Source: Marinilactibacillus piezotolerans (lineage in GTDB: Bacteria; Bacillota; Bacilli; Lactobacillales; Carnobacteriaceae_A). From it: a stretch of DNA of 64,000 nucleotides. Of the stretch, positions 19,201 to 28,480 are shown one piece after another. Each line of letters opens with the position of its first letter. Positions within the stretch are counted from its first letter, which is position 1. The stretch spans positions 248,001 to 312,000 of the forward strand of contig NZ_FWDP01000004.1 of the NCBI RefSeq assembly GCF_900169305.1, written 5' to 3'. The position numbers and the translations under genes are program-made. The notes beneath the pieces are model-generated. The model was not told the DNA's origin. It worked only from the letters and a program-made list of their open reading frames with translations, and made no database searches.

Positions 19201-19890
19201 GTGTCAGATAACCAAGTAACCGTGGCCATTGACGGGCCAGCTTCATCAGGAAAAAGTACCGTAGCGAAAAGAATTGCAGACGAACTTAATCTCATTTATG
19301 TAGACAGTGGTGCAATGTACCGGACAATTACTTATGTCGTTCTTGAAAAAGGGATTGATCTTTCAGACCAAGATTCAATTATGAGAGAACTGAATCAAGT
19401 GTCTATAGAATTTGAAAAAACTGCTGACGGACAACTTGTCTACTGCAACGGTCAGGATGTAACCGATGAAATCAGACAAAACGATGTAACGAATGCTGTT
19501 TCCGCTGTATCTGCTCATCCAAAAGTCAGAGCCGAACTTGTCGAACGTCAGCGCAACTTATCACAAAAGCAGCCGACCATTATGGATGGAAGAGATATAG
19601 GTACTGTCGTTTTCCCTGATGCCAATGTAAAAGTCTTTCTAGTGGCTAGTGTAGATCAGAGGGCGGAAAGAAGATTCAAAGAAAACACCCTAAAAGGGAT
19701 AGAATCGGATCTTTCGAAACTGAAACAGGAAATCAGTGCTAGAGATTATAAAGATTCTACTAGAGAAGTCTCTCCATTAACTAAAGCAAGCGATGCAATC
19801 GAGATCGATACAACAAGTCTCTCCATTGATGAAGTTGTTGAAAAAATCACAGCAATTATCCTTGGAAAACACCCGGAATTGCTAAAATAG
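19201..19890 (+). CDS. cmk: cytidylate kinase
   Basis: Phosphorylates CMP and dCMP to the diphosphates. About 229 residues from GTG 19201, which sits at good distance from GAAAG (19186-19190); a GTG at 19192 would add three residues but is too close to that site. Walker A IDGPASSGKSTVAKR at the N terminus, VDSGAMYR of the CMP site, MDGRDIGTVVFPDA, and the RxxRRFKE LID region are intact. It begins the cmk-rpsA-der arrangement typical of Firmicutes. Confidence 0.95.
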   Translation: MSDNQVTVAIDGPASSGKSTVAKRIADELNLIYVDSGAMYRTITYVVLEKGIDLSDQDSIMRELNQVSIEFEKTADGQLVYCNGQDVTDEIRQNDVTNAVSAVSAHPKVRAELVERQRNLSQKQPTIMDGRDIGTVVFPDANVKVFLVASVDQRAERRFKENTLKGIESDLSKLKQEISARDYKDSTREVSPLTKASDAIEIDTTSLSIDEVVEKITAIILGKHPELLK

Positions 19891-19978
19891 CCGGGTTGAA
19901 ATGTTTTAGTGGAAATGTAAACTGATTTTCTGTACAATTAATAGAGTAGAAATATTGGTATTGGGAGGCACATATAAG

Positions 19979-21409
19979 ATGGCAGACAAAGAAAATATGA
20001 ACGAAGATGTTCAAAATAACACAACTGAGCAAGAAGCTCGTGAAGTAGCGGAAGATCAAGTGATTGTAAATTCACCAGATGGAACAACACCTGAAGACGC
20101 TATTGCAGAAAATGAAGATGTTCAAGTTCAACCCGCTGTAGAAGCAACAGACAGCGAAACCGAATCAATGTCAGATGTTTTAAAAGGCGTTGTAGACATT
20201 ACACCTGGAGATTTAGTGCAGGGAGAAGTTCTCGTTATTGATAATGACAAACAAGTCATTGTCGGATTAGGCGGCGGACAAGAAGGAATCATTCCTCCTC
20301 GCGAACTATCTACAGAGCGCTTCGATAACCCTTCTGACGTAGTTAAAGTCGGAGACATTATTGACGTTGTTGTGTTGCGCGACGTAAAAGATAAAGAACA
20401 AGGAAGCTTCGTACTTTCTAAAAAACGTGTAGATCAAAGAAAAGTCTGGGAAGATCTGCAAGAAGTATTTGATAAAGGCGAAACAATCGAAGCCCCTGTC
20501 ACTCGCGTTGTTAAGGGTGGATTGACTGTTGATGTCGGTGTTAGAGGATTTGTTCCAGCTTCTCAAATGGACGTTCACTATATCAGTGACTTAAGTCAAT
20601 TTGAAGGGGAAACTTACACTTTTAAAATCTTGGAAATCGATCCAAATGAGCGTCAACTGATTTTATCTAGAAAAGTCTTACTGGAAGCTGAACAAGCAGA
20701 AGCAAGAGAAGAAGCTTTAAATGCTTTGGAAGAAGGTTCGACTGTCAAAGGTACTGTCGTAAGATTGACGAACTTTGGGGCATTTGTTAATTTAGGCGGC
20801 GTTGACGGCCTTGTTCACATCTCTGAAATTTCTCATGAACGCATTGGTCATCCTAAAGAAAAACTTTCTAAAGGTGACGAAGTAGACGTTAAAGTCTTGA
20901 GTGTTGATAGAGAACAAGAACGTATTTCTCTATCTATTAAAGATACTTTACCTGGACCATGGGAAAATGTAGCAGAAGAAATGCCAGCAGGTTCCGTTGT
21001 ACAAGGAAAAGTAAAACGAGTAACTGACTTTGGTGCATTTGTTGAAGTCAAACCAGGTGTTGAAGGACTCGTTCACATTTCTGAAATGGCACACAAACAT
21101 GTAGAAACTCCGCATGAAGTAGTGGCTAAAGATGAAGAAATTGAAGTGAAAGTCTTGAGTGTCAATCCTGAAGACGAGCGTATTTCTTTAAGCATTAAAG
21201 CTCTAGAAGATGCGCCTGAAGGACAACAGTCACAACCAGCTCAGCAATCAAACCGAGCTGATGAAAAAACAGAACCAAGAGCTGAAGTGAAACAACCTTC
21301 TCTTAGAGACGATGATGAAGATGGTGCATTTACTTTAGGTGATCAGATCGGTGATCAATTGTCTAGCTTTATGAGCGACAATAATGATGACGATGATAAC
21401 CAAGCGTAA
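19979..21409 (+). CDS. rpsA: 30S ribosomal protein S1 homologue with four S1 repeats
   Basis: 476 residues: an acidic N-terminal extension of about 65 residues, four S1 RNA-binding repeats (beginning near DLVQGEVLVID, GETIEAPVTRVVKGG, GSTVKGTVVRLTNFGAFV and GSVVQGKVKRVTDFGAFV) and an acidic disordered tail. The last two repeats are the most canonical (GAFV, GLVHISE). Firmicute S1 homologues (YpfD) have four repeats rather than the six of E. coli and may not be permanent ribosomal proteins. Start ATG 19979 follows GGGAGG at 10 nt; an upstream TTG is unlikely. It lies between cmk and der. Confidence 0.93.
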   Translation: MADKENMNEDVQNNTTEQEAREVAEDQVIVNSPDGTTPEDAIAENEDVQVQPAVEATDSETESMSDVLKGVVDITPGDLVQGEVLVIDNDKQVIVGLGGGQEGIIPPRELSTERFDNPSDVVKVGDIIDVVVLRDVKDKEQGSFVLSKKRVDQRKVWEDLQEVFDKGETIEAPVTRVVKGGLTVDVGVRGFVPASQMDVHYISDLSQFEGETYTFKILEIDPNERQLILSRKVLLEAEQAEAREEALNALEEGSTVKGTVVRLTNFGAFVNLGGVDGLVHISEISHERIGHPKEKLSKGDEVDVKVLSVDREQERISLSIKDTLPGPWENVAEEMPAGSVVQGKVKRVTDFGAFVEVKPGVEGLVHISEMAHKHVETPHEVVAKDEEIEVKVLSVNPEDERISLSIKALEDAPEGQQSQPAQQSNRADEKTEPRAEVKQPSLRDDDEDGAFTLGDQIGDQLSSFMSDNNDDDDNQA

Positions 21410-21442
21410 CATCTGATGATTTTACTTTAGATAAAATAAGAG

Positions 21443-21496
21443 CACCCAAACTTCTGAACAGGGCTAACTTGTTTAGAGGGTTGGGTGTATGTTTTT
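21443..21496 (+). terminator. terminator-like hairpin between rpsA and der
   Basis: CACCCAA (21443-21449) pairs with TTGGGTG (21481-21487); after one mismatch the next nine bases (21451-21459) pair with 21471-21479, with two G-U pairs. Five T residues follow at 21492-21496 after a 4-nt gap. der starts 45 bp later. Confidence 0.65.
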
Positions 21497-21540
21497 GAAT
21501 ATACCAATTAATGGAAAGAAAAGAAAGAAGGTGAACAGAT

Positions 21541-22854
21541 ATGACTAAACCAGTTGTAGCCATTGTCGGCCGTCCGAATGTTGGAAAATCTACGATTTTC
21601 AATCGAATCGTCGGCGAAAGGATTTCTATTGTGGAAGACGTATCTGGAGTAACAAGAGATAGAATCTATGCTGACGCTGAATGGTTGGGGAAAGAATTCT
21701 CACTGATCGATACTGGCGGAATCACTATGGAAGATGAGCCATTGAATCAGCAGATCAGAAACCAGGCTCAGATTGCGATTGATGAAGCCGATGTTATTAT
21801 CATGCTGACAAGTATTCGAGAAGGCGTAACGGATGCTGATGAGCAAGTAGCTCCTATGCTGTATAAATCAGGTAAACCGATTGTCTTAGCCGTCAATAAA
21901 GCGGATAATCCTGAATCTAGAGCCTACAGTTACGAGTTTTATTCTCTAGGTCTCGGCGATCCGTATCCAATTTCTGGTTCTCATGGTCTAGGACTTGGTG
22001 ATTTGCTTGATGCAGTTGTTGATCAGTTCCCGGCAGATCTTGATAATGAATTGGATGATGATACGATCCGCTTTAGCTTGATTGGTCGACCAAACGTAGG
22101 GAAATCAAGCTTAGTTAATGCGATTATCGGTGAAGAACGAGTCATCGTTTCCAATATTGCCGGAACGACACGAGAGGCGGTAGATACGCGTTTCGTTACG
22201 AGTGATGACCGTGAATTTGCCATCATTGATACAGCAGGGATCAGAAAAAAAGGTAAAGTTTACGAAAGTACTGAAAAGTACAGTGTTCTAAGAGCTTTAA
22301 GAGCGATTGAGCGTTCAGATGTCGTTTTATGTGTGATCAATGCTGAAGAAGGTATCCGCGAACAAGATAAGAAAGTATTCGGTTATGCTCATGAAGCCGG
22401 TAAAGGTATTATTATTGTAGTAAATAAATGGGATACAGTAGAAAAAGAGACCAATACACTAAGAGATTTTGAATTGGAAGTCAGAGAAGAATTCAAGTAT
22501 CTCAGCTATGCGCCTATGGTGTTTGTTTCAGCATTAACGAAGAAAAGACTGAATAAATTACCTGATTTGATTGAAAGAGTTTATAACAATCAACATCTTC
22601 GTATCCAGTCTTCTATTTTAAATGATGTAGTAATGGATGCTGTAGCAACGAATCCTACACCGACAGACAAAGGCAGAAGACTGAAAATTTATTATACAAC
22701 TCAAGTTAATGTCAGTCCTCCAACCTTTATCATTTTTGTTAATGATCCGGAATTACTGCATTTTTCTTATAAACGCTTTTTAGAGAATCGATTTAGAGAT
22801 ACGTTCGATTTTGAAGGAACGCCTATCCATATAATTGCCAGAAGACGAACTTAA
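21541..22854 (+). CDS. der: ribosome-associated GTPase Der (EngA)
   Basis: Double GTPase needed for 50S ribosome maturation. 437 residues with two tandem G domains, each with GRPNVGKS P loops (near residues 9 and 180), DTGG and DTAG switch II motifs and NKAD / NKWD base-specificity motifs, followed by the C-terminal KH-like domain (residues about 350-437). The tandem arrangement is unique to this family. Start ATG after an AAGGTG site. rpsA lies upstream. Confidence 0.97.
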   Translation: MTKPVVAIVGRPNVGKSTIFNRIVGERISIVEDVSGVTRDRIYADAEWLGKEFSLIDTGGITMEDEPLNQQIRNQAQIAIDEADVIIMLTSIREGVTDADEQVAPMLYKSGKPIVLAVNKADNPESRAYSYEFYSLGLGDPYPISGSHGLGLGDLLDAVVDQFPADLDNELDDDTIRFSLIGRPNVGKSSLVNAIIGEERVIVSNIAGTTREAVDTRFVTSDDREFAIIDTAGIRKKGKVYESTEKYSVLRALRAIERSDVVLCVINAEEGIREQDKKVFGYAHEAGKGIIIVVNKWDTVEKETNTLRDFELEVREEFKYLSYAPMVFVSALTKKRLNKLPDLIERVYNNQHLRIQSSILNDVVMDAVATNPTPTDKGRRLKIYYTTQVNVSPPTFIIFVNDPELLHFSYKRFLENRFRDTFDFEGTPIHIIARRRT

Positions 22855-22878
22855 TACCTGAAATTGGGGATAGTCTCA

Positions 22879-22947
22879 TGCTTTTTTATATAAATAATGA
22901 AACAAGATAGTTCTTGAGTCTTTTCTATAAAAAGCATTGTTTTTTTA
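22879..22947 (+). terminator. long-loop terminator after der
   Basis: ATGCTTTTTTATA (22879-22891) pairs with TATAAAAAGCAT (22927-22938) with one extra T; an inner CAAGA/TCTTG stem fills part of the loop, and seven T residues follow at 22941-22947. The rest of the 317-bp der-hup gap holds the hup promoter and no ORF. Confidence 0.6.
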
Positions 22948-23102
22948 AGAAGTCAAGTCCTAAATCGTTGGAATCTGAAAATAAAAATATGGTTCTTTTC
23001 AACAAAATCATTGCAGTATCAACGTTTCTATGGTATCTTTTTAAATGAAATGTCGTAAGAAGACTATTTCACCCAATGCATTCATTTAATGAAATAGGGA
23101 TG

Positions 23103-23137
23103 TTTTGAAAGATCGCAAATCTAGATATAATGATTTG
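23103..23137 (+). promoter_or_regulatory. hup promoter flanked by an inverted repeat
   Basis: Consensus -10 TATAAT (23126-23131) with a TTTTGA/TTGAAA -35 around 23103-23110. The -10 box is enclosed by GCAAATC (23115-23121) and GATTTGC (23132-23138), a perfect 7-bp inverted repeat, suggesting an operator. Confidence 0.6.
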
Positions 23138-23171
23138 CATCGATCTTCTTATGAGGAGGTGAAAATGTACG

Positions 23172-23447
23172 ATGGCTAATAAAGCAGAATTAATCGAAAA
23201 AGTATCAGCAACAACTGACCTTACTAAAAAGGACGCAACTGCTGCAGTTGAAGCGGTATTCGAAACCATTAAAGACTCACTAGCTAACGGTGAAAAAGTT
23301 CAAGTAATTGGCTTTGGTAACTTTGAAGTTCGTGATCGCGCTGCACGTAAAGGACGCAATCCTCAAACTGGGGAAGAAATCCAAATCCCTGCAAGCAAAG
23401 TACCTGCATTCAAAGCGGGTAAAGCACTTAAAGATGCAGTGAAATAG
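23172..23447 (+). CDS. hup: DNA-binding protein HU
   Basis: 91-residue nucleoid protein that bends and compacts DNA as a dimer. Typical opening [30 protein letters not shown], the [21 protein letters not shown] beta arm with the DNA-intercalating Pro, and C-terminal [15 protein letters not shown] very strong AGGAGGT lies 11 nt before ATG 23172. A second ATG at 23165, in another frame, opens a 4-codon ORF overlapping this start. The gene has its own promoter and terminator. Confidence 0.97.
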   Translation: MANKAELIEKVSATTDLTKKDATAAVEAVFETIKDSLANGEKVQVIGFGNFEVRDRAARKGRNPQTGEEIQIPASKVPAFKAGKALKDAVK

Positions 23448-23474
23448 TACGTAGAAAAAGTATATACTTTTTAT

Positions 23475-23513
23475 AGAGTCAGTGTTCCTGAAAAGGAACA
23501 CGGCTCTTTTTGC
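23475..23513 (+). terminator. intrinsic terminator after hup
   Basis: Stem GTGTTCC/GGAACAC extended by GAG/CTC pairs around a small bulge, with five T residues at its end. Confidence 0.85.
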
Positions 23514-23590
23514 TTTTATTCAGTATCATTGTAACCTATATTCTCGTATACTGATAAAGTAAACGAGACAGTCTGAAGAGGAGAATGGAA

Positions 23591-24751
23591 ATGGATATTA
23601 AAGAGAAAGCTCTGCAGCTCAGTAAAGAGCTAGGTGGAAAAATTGAAATGCGGTCAAAAATCAGTATTGAAAATAGAGAAGATCTAGCAGTCGCTTATAC
23701 ACCTGGCGTAGCTGCTGTCAGCTCTGCTATCGCCGCTAATAAAGAAGAGGTCTATACATATACTTCAAAAAGAAATCTAGTTGCGGTCGTTACAGATGGT
23801 TCAGCTGTCCTGGGACTAGGCAATATCGGCCCTGAAGCAGCAATTCCCGTCATGGAAGGTAAGTCCGCACTATTTAAAAGATTTGCAGGTGTAGACTCTG
23901 TACCGATATCTCTAAATACTCAAGATGTGGAAGAAATCATCTCTCATGTAAAGGCAATCGCTCCAAGCTTTGGCGGAATCAACTTAGAAGATATCAGTGC
24001 TCCTAGATGTTTTGAAATTGAAAGAAGACTAAAAGAGGAACTGGATATTCCAGTTTTCCATGATGACCAGCATGGAACGGCTATAGTCGTATTAGCAGCA
24101 GTCTATAATGCCTTAAAACTGACAGAGAAGTCGATAGAAGACGTTAAGGTCGTTGTCAACGGTGCTGGAGCAGCAGGAGTTGCCATTGCGAACAAACTGC
24201 ACTTAGCAGGTGCTGAAAATATCGTTGTGGTAGATCAAAAAGGAATCCTTTCAGCTGATGACCCCGAACTGGAGGAGCGGCACAAACAGTTAGCAGAGTG
24301 GACTAATCCGGATCGCCTGAAAGGGAATCTACAGCATGCAGTCAAAGATGCAGATTTATTCATCGGCGTTTCTGCTCCTAATGTGCTCAAAAAGGAATGG
24401 ATCAAAACTATGGCAGCAAAACCCATCATTTTTGCAATGGCCAATCCAGAGCCTGAAATCAGTCCAGCAGATGCGAAAGCTGGGGGAGCCTTTATAGTAG
24501 GGACCGGCAGAAGCGATTATCCGAATCAGATTAATAACGTACTGGCTTTCCCAGGCATTTTTAGAGGAGCATTGGATGCTAGAGCAAAAGCGATCACAGA
24601 TGAGATGCAAATTGCAGCTGCAAAAGGAATTGCAAAAGTGGTGGACGAATCAATGCTGAATCCTGAACACATTATTCCAGATGTATTTAACCCTAAAGTT
24701 GCTGAAATTGTAGCTGAGAGTGTAAAACAGGCAGTGCATAAAGCTGAATGA
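23591..24751 (+). CDS. NAD(P)-dependent malic enzyme
   Basis: Oxidative decarboxylation of malate to pyruvate and CO2. 386 residues, the short bacterial (MaeB-like, no PTA domain) type similar to Bacillus YtsJ or MalS. Visible: the catalytic Tyr-containing [12 protein letters not shown], the metal-site run [16 protein letters not shown], and the Rossmann [12 protein letters not shown] chose ATG 23591, 7 nt from GAGGAG; ATG 23585 abuts it. It is monocistronic as far as seen and might equally be a malolactic-type decarboxylating variant, but true malolactic enzymes are longer. Confidence 0.92.
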   Translation: MDIKEKALQLSKELGGKIEMRSKISIENREDLAVAYTPGVAAVSSAIAANKEEVYTYTSKRNLVAVVTDGSAVLGLGNIGPEAAIPVMEGKSALFKRFAGVDSVPISLNTQDVEEIISHVKAIAPSFGGINLEDISAPRCFEIERRLKEELDIPVFHDDQHGTAIVVLAAVYNALKLTEKSIEDVKVVVNGAGAAGVAIANKLHLAGAENIVVVDQKGILSADDPELEERHKQLAEWTNPDRLKGNLQHAVKDADLFIGVSAPNVLKKEWIKTMAAKPIIFAMANPEPEISPADAKAGGAFIVGTGRSDYPNQINNVLAFPGIFRGALDARAKAITDEMQIAAAKGIAKVVDESMLNPEHIIPDVFNPKVAEIVAESVKQAVHKAE

Positions 24752-24800
24752 GCAATTCACTGATGAGTATCTAAAGCATTGTTTAATTTAGACATATGGT

Positions 24801-24830
24801 TTGACAGAAATCGTTCTCATTCTGTATCCT
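24801..24830 (+). promoter_or_regulatory. promoter of the first glnA
   Basis: Consensus TTGACA (24801-24806), 18-bp spacer, TATCCT (24825-24830). The spacer contains AATCGTTCTCATT, with CAGAA/TTCTG flanking repeats, which resembles one half of a Fur-type box. No GlnR consensus (TGTNA-N7-TNACA) was seen. Confidence 0.55.
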
Positions 24831-24875
24831 TAGTTAGGATAGAGTCAAAAAACCGAAAGGAATGAGTATTGAACC

Positions 24876-26216
24876 ATGTCCTCCTATACGAAAGAGGAAA
24901 TACTGAAGCAAGCGAAAGAGAAAGATGTCCGATTTTTGAGATTGATGTTCACAGATATCGATGGCATTATCAAAAATGTTGAAGTTCCAGTCAGTCAATT
25001 AGAAAAAGTGATGGATAATGAAGTTGCTTTTGATGGTTCATCGATCGATGGATTCGTGGATATAGACCAAAGTGATATGAAGCTCCACCCAGACTTGGAT
25101 ACTTGGCTGGTTTTTCCATGGGAACTTGAAAGTATGAATGGTCAAATCGCACGATTTATCTGTGATGTTTATAATCCAGATGGAACGCCGTTTGCAGGAG
25201 ACCCTAGAAATAACTTGAGAAGAGTATTAAAAGAAATGAAGGCTGTCGGGTTCACAAAATTTAATTTAGGACCGGAACCAGAATTCTTTTTATTCAGACT
25301 AGATGAAAATGGAAAACCAAGCAAGACATTAAATGATAATGGCGGTTATTTTGACCTTGCGCCAACAGATTTAGCGGAAAATTGCCGTAGAGATATTGTT
25401 GTTGAACTAGAAGCGCTTGGTTTTGAGATTGAAGCCAGCCATCATGAAGTAGCTCCCGGACAGCACGAAATCGACTGGAAATATGCAGATGCGATTGAGG
25501 CTTGCGATAATATTCAAACCTTTAAGCTGATTGTCAAAACAGTTGCTCGTAAACACGGCTTGCATGCGACCTTTATGCCGAAACCTGCGGCAGATATCAA
25601 TGGATCCGGCATGCATTTTAATATGTCATTATTCAATGAAGAAGGAAATGCTTTTTATGATGAATCTGACGAACAGCAATTAAGCAGTACTGCATATCAG
25701 TTTATCGCAGGTATCTTGGATCATGCTCAAGCATACACTGCTATATGTAATCCGATTATCAACTCATATAAACGTCTGACACCTGGCTTTGAAGCACCCG
25801 TGTATGTCGCCTGGTCTGGGACTAATCGGACTCCGTTAGTGCGTGTTCCTTCTTCTCGAGGAATGTCTACACGTGTAGAGCTTCGCAGTGTGGATCCTAG
25901 TGCTAATCCTTATCTTGCTTTGGCAGTTTTACTGAAATCCGGATTAAAAGGGATCAGTGAAGCAAAAACAGCACCTGAACCGATCAATCGAAATATTTAC
26001 AACATGGATCAGATCGAACGTCAGGAAAATAATATAGAGGCACTGCCAAGAACATTGGATGAGGCTGTACAACATCTGAAAAGAGATGAAACCATTCAAG
26101 AAGCTCTTGGTTCACATATTTATGAACGATTTGTTGCTGCTAAAGAACAAGACTGGTTCAATTACTCATTAGCTGTTTCCGAATGGGAAACAAATAAATA
26201 CTTTGAATTATACTAA
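24876..26216 (+). CDS. glnA: type I glutamine synthetase, divergent copy (Asp62)
   Basis: Joins glutamate and ammonia with ATP hydrolysis; dodecamer. 446 residues, GSI-alpha size, no adenylylation insertion. Metal and substrate residues are present: [29 protein letters not shown] and the [14 protein letters not shown] segment. Two differences from the neighbour and from Bacillus GlnA stand out: position 62 is Asp (GFVD) where Arg is usual, and the segment before NGSGMH reads PAADI instead of PIFGI/PLFGV. The ribosome site AAAGGA lies 14 nt from ATG 24876, which is long; an out-of-frame ATG at 24862 sits between. It has its own promoter and terminator. Confidence 0.94.
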   Translation: MSSYTKEEILKQAKEKDVRFLRLMFTDIDGIIKNVEVPVSQLEKVMDNEVAFDGSSIDGFVDIDQSDMKLHPDLDTWLVFPWELESMNGQIARFICDVYNPDGTPFAGDPRNNLRRVLKEMKAVGFTKFNLGPEPEFFLFRLDENGKPSKTLNDNGGYFDLAPTDLAENCRRDIVVELEALGFEIEASHHEVAPGQHEIDWKYADAIEACDNIQTFKLIVKTVARKHGLHATFMPKPAADINGSGMHFNMSLFNEEGNAFYDESDEQQLSSTAYQFIAGILDHAQAYTAICNPIINSYKRLTPGFEAPVYVAWSGTNRTPLVRVPSSRGMSTRVELRSVDPSANPYLALAVLLKSGLKGISEAKTAPEPINRNIYNMDQIERQENNIEALPRTLDEAVQHLKRDETIQEALGSHIYERFVAAKEQDWFNYSLAVSEWETNKYFELY

Positions 26217-26241
26217 CTGACTATTCAGCTGTATGAAGCAG

Positions 26242-26327
26242 AAAAAAAAGAGCGGTACTTTGTTTTTTATAGTGGTCTTATCAATAAGATCTCTATTTAA
26301 ATCTAAAGTATCGCGCTTTTTTTATTA
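26242..26327 (+). terminator. terminator between the two glnA genes
   Basis: AGCGGTACTTT (26251-26261) pairs with AAAGTATCGCGCT (26304-26316) allowing small bulges; A and T runs outside extend the stem, so it could work on both strands. Seven T residues follow. Confidence 0.8.
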
Positions 26328-26435
26328 CTGTTTAAAGTGGTATAGCTCAGTTTCAGCTTAAGATTCAAAATCAAAACAGCTGATTTACCTTACTAAAAAA
26401 AGTAAATCAAGCAATACCTTTTACATATTCAGAAG

Positions 26436-26494
26436 CTGTTGATTCCCATTCGCTCGAGTGATATTCTTCAACAGTGCTGAACAACGAGTCAGCA
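26436..26494 (+). promoter_or_regulatory. promoter of second glnA with inverted repeats
   Basis: TTGATT (26439-26444), 17 bp, TATTCT (26462-26467). CTGTTGA (26436-26442) and TCAACAG (26468-26474) form a perfect inverted repeat around the promoter, and TGCTGA (26475-26480) with TCAGCA (26489-26494) would form a hairpin at the 5' end of the transcript. A further 8-bp palindrome, TGATTTAC with GTAAATCA, lies upstream at 26381-26409. The rest of the 335-bp gap shows no ORF. Confidence 0.5.
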
Positions 26495-26551
26495 TCTAAT
26501 AACTAATAAACGAATGATAAAATTTAAGGACCATTACAGGAGGAAATTAAA

Positions 26552-27895
26552 ATGACAGCTATCACAAGAGAATACATAAAAGAACAAGTACAAGAAAAAA
26601 ATGTCCGCTTTTTGCGACTAATGTTCACAGATATTCTAGGGATCATTAAAAACGTAGAGGTACCCATCACTCAATTGGATAAAGTTCTGGATGGAGAAAT
26701 GATGTTTGACGGTTCTTCTATTGAAGGGTTTGTTCGCATTCAAGAATCAGATATGTATCTGAAACCTGACTTTGACACTTGGTTAGTCTTTTCATGGGAA
26801 ACAGATTCATCTAAAAAAGGGAAAGTAGCTCGCTTGATCTGCGATATCGTCAATCCAGATGGAACACCATTTACAGGAGATCCACGTACAAACTTGAAAC
26901 GTGTTCTTAAAGAAGCAGAAGAATTAGGATTTACAGAATTCAATTTAGGGCCTGAACCAGAATTTTTCTTGTTTAAACTAAATGAAAATGATGAAGTAAC
27001 AGAACACTTAAATGACAATGGTGGATACTTTGATCTTGCACCCAATGACTTAGCGGAAAACTGCCGTCGCGATATTGTACTCGAACTTGAAGATCTAGGA
27101 TTTGAAATTGAAGCAAGTCACCACGAAGTTGCTCCTGGTCAACATGAGATTGACTGGAAGTATGCTAATGCGGTCGAAGCTTGTGATAATATTCAAACGT
27201 TTAAACTGATCGTTAAAACTGTTGCAAGAAAATATGGATTGCATGCTACCTTCATGGCAAAACCGATTTTTGGAATCAATGGTTCTGGTATGCACTGCAA
27301 CATGTCTCTATTCACAAAAGAAGGCAATGCTTTTTATGACGAAAATGGTCCAATGCAATTGAGCGACACAGCTTATAAATTCTTGGCTGGGCTTATGGAA
27401 CATGCGCCTGCTTTCACTGCCATTACGAATCCGACAGTCAATTCTTATAAACGTTTGGTACCTGGTTATGAAGCTCCTGTATACATTGCATGGTCAGGAC
27501 GCAACAGAACACCAATGATTCGTGTACCTGAATCAAGAGGTCTGTCTACACGGTTAGAAGTCCGTTCAGTGGATCCTACGACAAACCCTTATTTAGCGCT
27601 GGCAGTTATGCTGAAAGCTGGTCTTGATGGGATCAAACGTGATCTGAAAGCGGCTGAACCGACTAGAAACAATATTTATGAAATGACGGCTGAAGAATTG
27701 GACGAATTAGGTATCAAGTCACTTCCAGGCAATTTGCAAGAAGCAGTAGCAAGCTTGAAAACAGATGAAACAATCAAAGAAGCACTTGGTGAGCATATCT
27801 TCAATAACTTCGTTGCAACAAAAACAGTTGAATGGGATCAGTATAAAGCAACTGTCAGCCAGTGGGAAAAAGATCAATATTTAAACTTATATTAA
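26552..27895 (+). CDS. glnA: type I glutamine synthetase, canonical copy (Arg62)
   Basis: 447 residues, GSI-alpha type, very similar along its whole length to the copy upstream. It keeps Arg62 (GFVR), the residue associated with glutamine feedback in Bacillus GlnA, and the canonical [16 protein letters not shown]. Catalytic motifs [28 protein letters not shown] and [14 protein letters not shown] are intact. AGGAGG precedes ATG 26552. This is the likelier housekeeping enzyme. No glnR is adjacent, unlike most Firmicutes, so its control is from elsewhere or through the inverted repeats at its promoter. Confidence 0.96.
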   Translation: MTAITREYIKEQVQEKNVRFLRLMFTDILGIIKNVEVPITQLDKVLDGEMMFDGSSIEGFVRIQESDMYLKPDFDTWLVFSWETDSSKKGKVARLICDIVNPDGTPFTGDPRTNLKRVLKEAEELGFTEFNLGPEPEFFLFKLNENDEVTEHLNDNGGYFDLAPNDLAENCRRDIVLELEDLGFEIEASHHEVAPGQHEIDWKYANAVEACDNIQTFKLIVKTVARKYGLHATFMAKPIFGINGSGMHCNMSLFTKEGNAFYDENGPMQLSDTAYKFLAGLMEHAPAFTAITNPTVNSYKRLVPGYEAPVYIAWSGRNRTPMIRVPESRGLSTRLEVRSVDPTTNPYLALAVMLKAGLDGIKRDLKAAEPTRNNIYEMTAEELDELGIKSLPGNLQEAVASLKTDETIKEALGEHIFNNFVATKTVEWDQYKATVSQWEKDQYLNLY

Positions 27896-27916
27896 TTCTT
27901 CGTTCTGATGGATTGG

Positions 27917-27945
27917 AAAGAGGCGCTCTCAAGTGCCTCTTTTTT
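27917..27945 (+). terminator. intrinsic terminator after second glnA
   Basis: Stem AAAGAGGC/GCCTCTTT with a 10-nt loop followed by T residues. Confidence 0.92.
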
Positions 27946-27975
27946 ATGGACTCTTATCCAAAGAGATAAAGTACT

Positions 27976-28046
27976 TGTTCAAAATAGAAATGACAACAAA
28001 ATTTTGAACAGCTTTTATTGACAACGATAAAAAATAAAGGTATTTT
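27976..28046 (+). promoter_or_regulatory. promoter of the 27-residue ORF with upstream inverted repeat
   Basis: Consensus TTGACA (28018-28023), 17 bp, TATTTT (28041-28046). Just upstream is a perfect 10-bp inverted repeat, TGTTCAAAAT (27976-27985) and ATTTTGAACA (28001-28010), separated by 15 bp. It may be an operator or a second weak terminator after glnA. A 12-bp palindrome, GTTAAGCTTAAC (28105-28116), lies in the leader. Confidence 0.5.
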
Positions 28047-28182
28047 AAAATAATCATAGGTTAGAAAAATGAAAGCCTGCTATTTTATCCCCCAAAATTA
28101 AAAGGTTAAGCTTAACAGTACGAATCGTCTATCGTAAACCATGCAGTCAATTTGCTGTTTATAATAGCAAAGGAGTAGATGA

Positions 28183-28266
28183 ATGAAAACCTTATTGATT
28201 ATAGTCGGAGTAGTGGTTCTATTTAATATCCTGTTTCTTTTATTCAACTATGGCGCACATGAATAA
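28183..28266 (+). CDS. 27-residue single-span membrane protein
   Basis: A small ORF with ATG 28183 seven nt after a perfect AAAGGAG (28169-28175), ending TAA at 28264-28266. The product starts MKTLLIIVGVVVLFNILFLL and ends FNYGAHE: a lysine, then about 20 hydrophobic residues, then a short polar end. It is too short for standard gene finders. Its own promoter candidate upstream, consensus ribosome site and a near-perfect 13-bp terminator 20 bp downstream all argue for a real gene. The ribosome site is partly paired in a 9-bp hairpin (28151-28171), so translation may be controlled. Function unknown; it could be a small regulatory membrane peptide or a toxin-like peptide, though no antitoxin RNA is evident. 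Confidence 0.65.
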   Translation: MKTLLIIVGVVVLFNILFLLFNYGAHE

Positions 28267-28285
28267 ATCAGATAATTCTAACGAA

Positions 28286-28322
28286 AAAGAAGAGTAGCCG
28301 GTGGTGAGCTGCTCTTCTTTTT
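28286..28322 (+). terminator. strong terminator after the 27-residue ORF
   Basis: A 13-bp stem with one G-U pair (28286-28298 with 28308-28320), 9-nt loop, five T residues. Confidence 0.92.
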
Positions 28323-28480
28323 GCCTATAAAGATTTATTTAAAAATATTCTGAACTGCATTTTAATTAGTTGATTTAATCAGATTCGAAGTCTAAATAGT
28401 ATAGCTCAACATTTTCAACCTCTCTTGTAAGTTCGTATACATATAGCCATAAAATTAATCTTCAATAGTGACAATACTCT
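28323..28480. other. non-coding stretch, nothing recognised
   Basis: AT-rich sequence between the small ORF terminator and the 3' flank of the tRNA gene. Both strands lack a convincing ORF with a ribosome site, and I see no repeat, promoter pair or known RNA motif. Confidence 0.6.

Noticed and set aside
24752-26551. GlnR/TnrA boxes before the glnA genes
   Set aside because: The best candidates miss required bases or spacing of TGTNA-N7-TNACA.
28069-28101. Ten-codon ORF in the leader of the 27-residue gene
   Set aside because: It has no adequate ribosome site and no other support.
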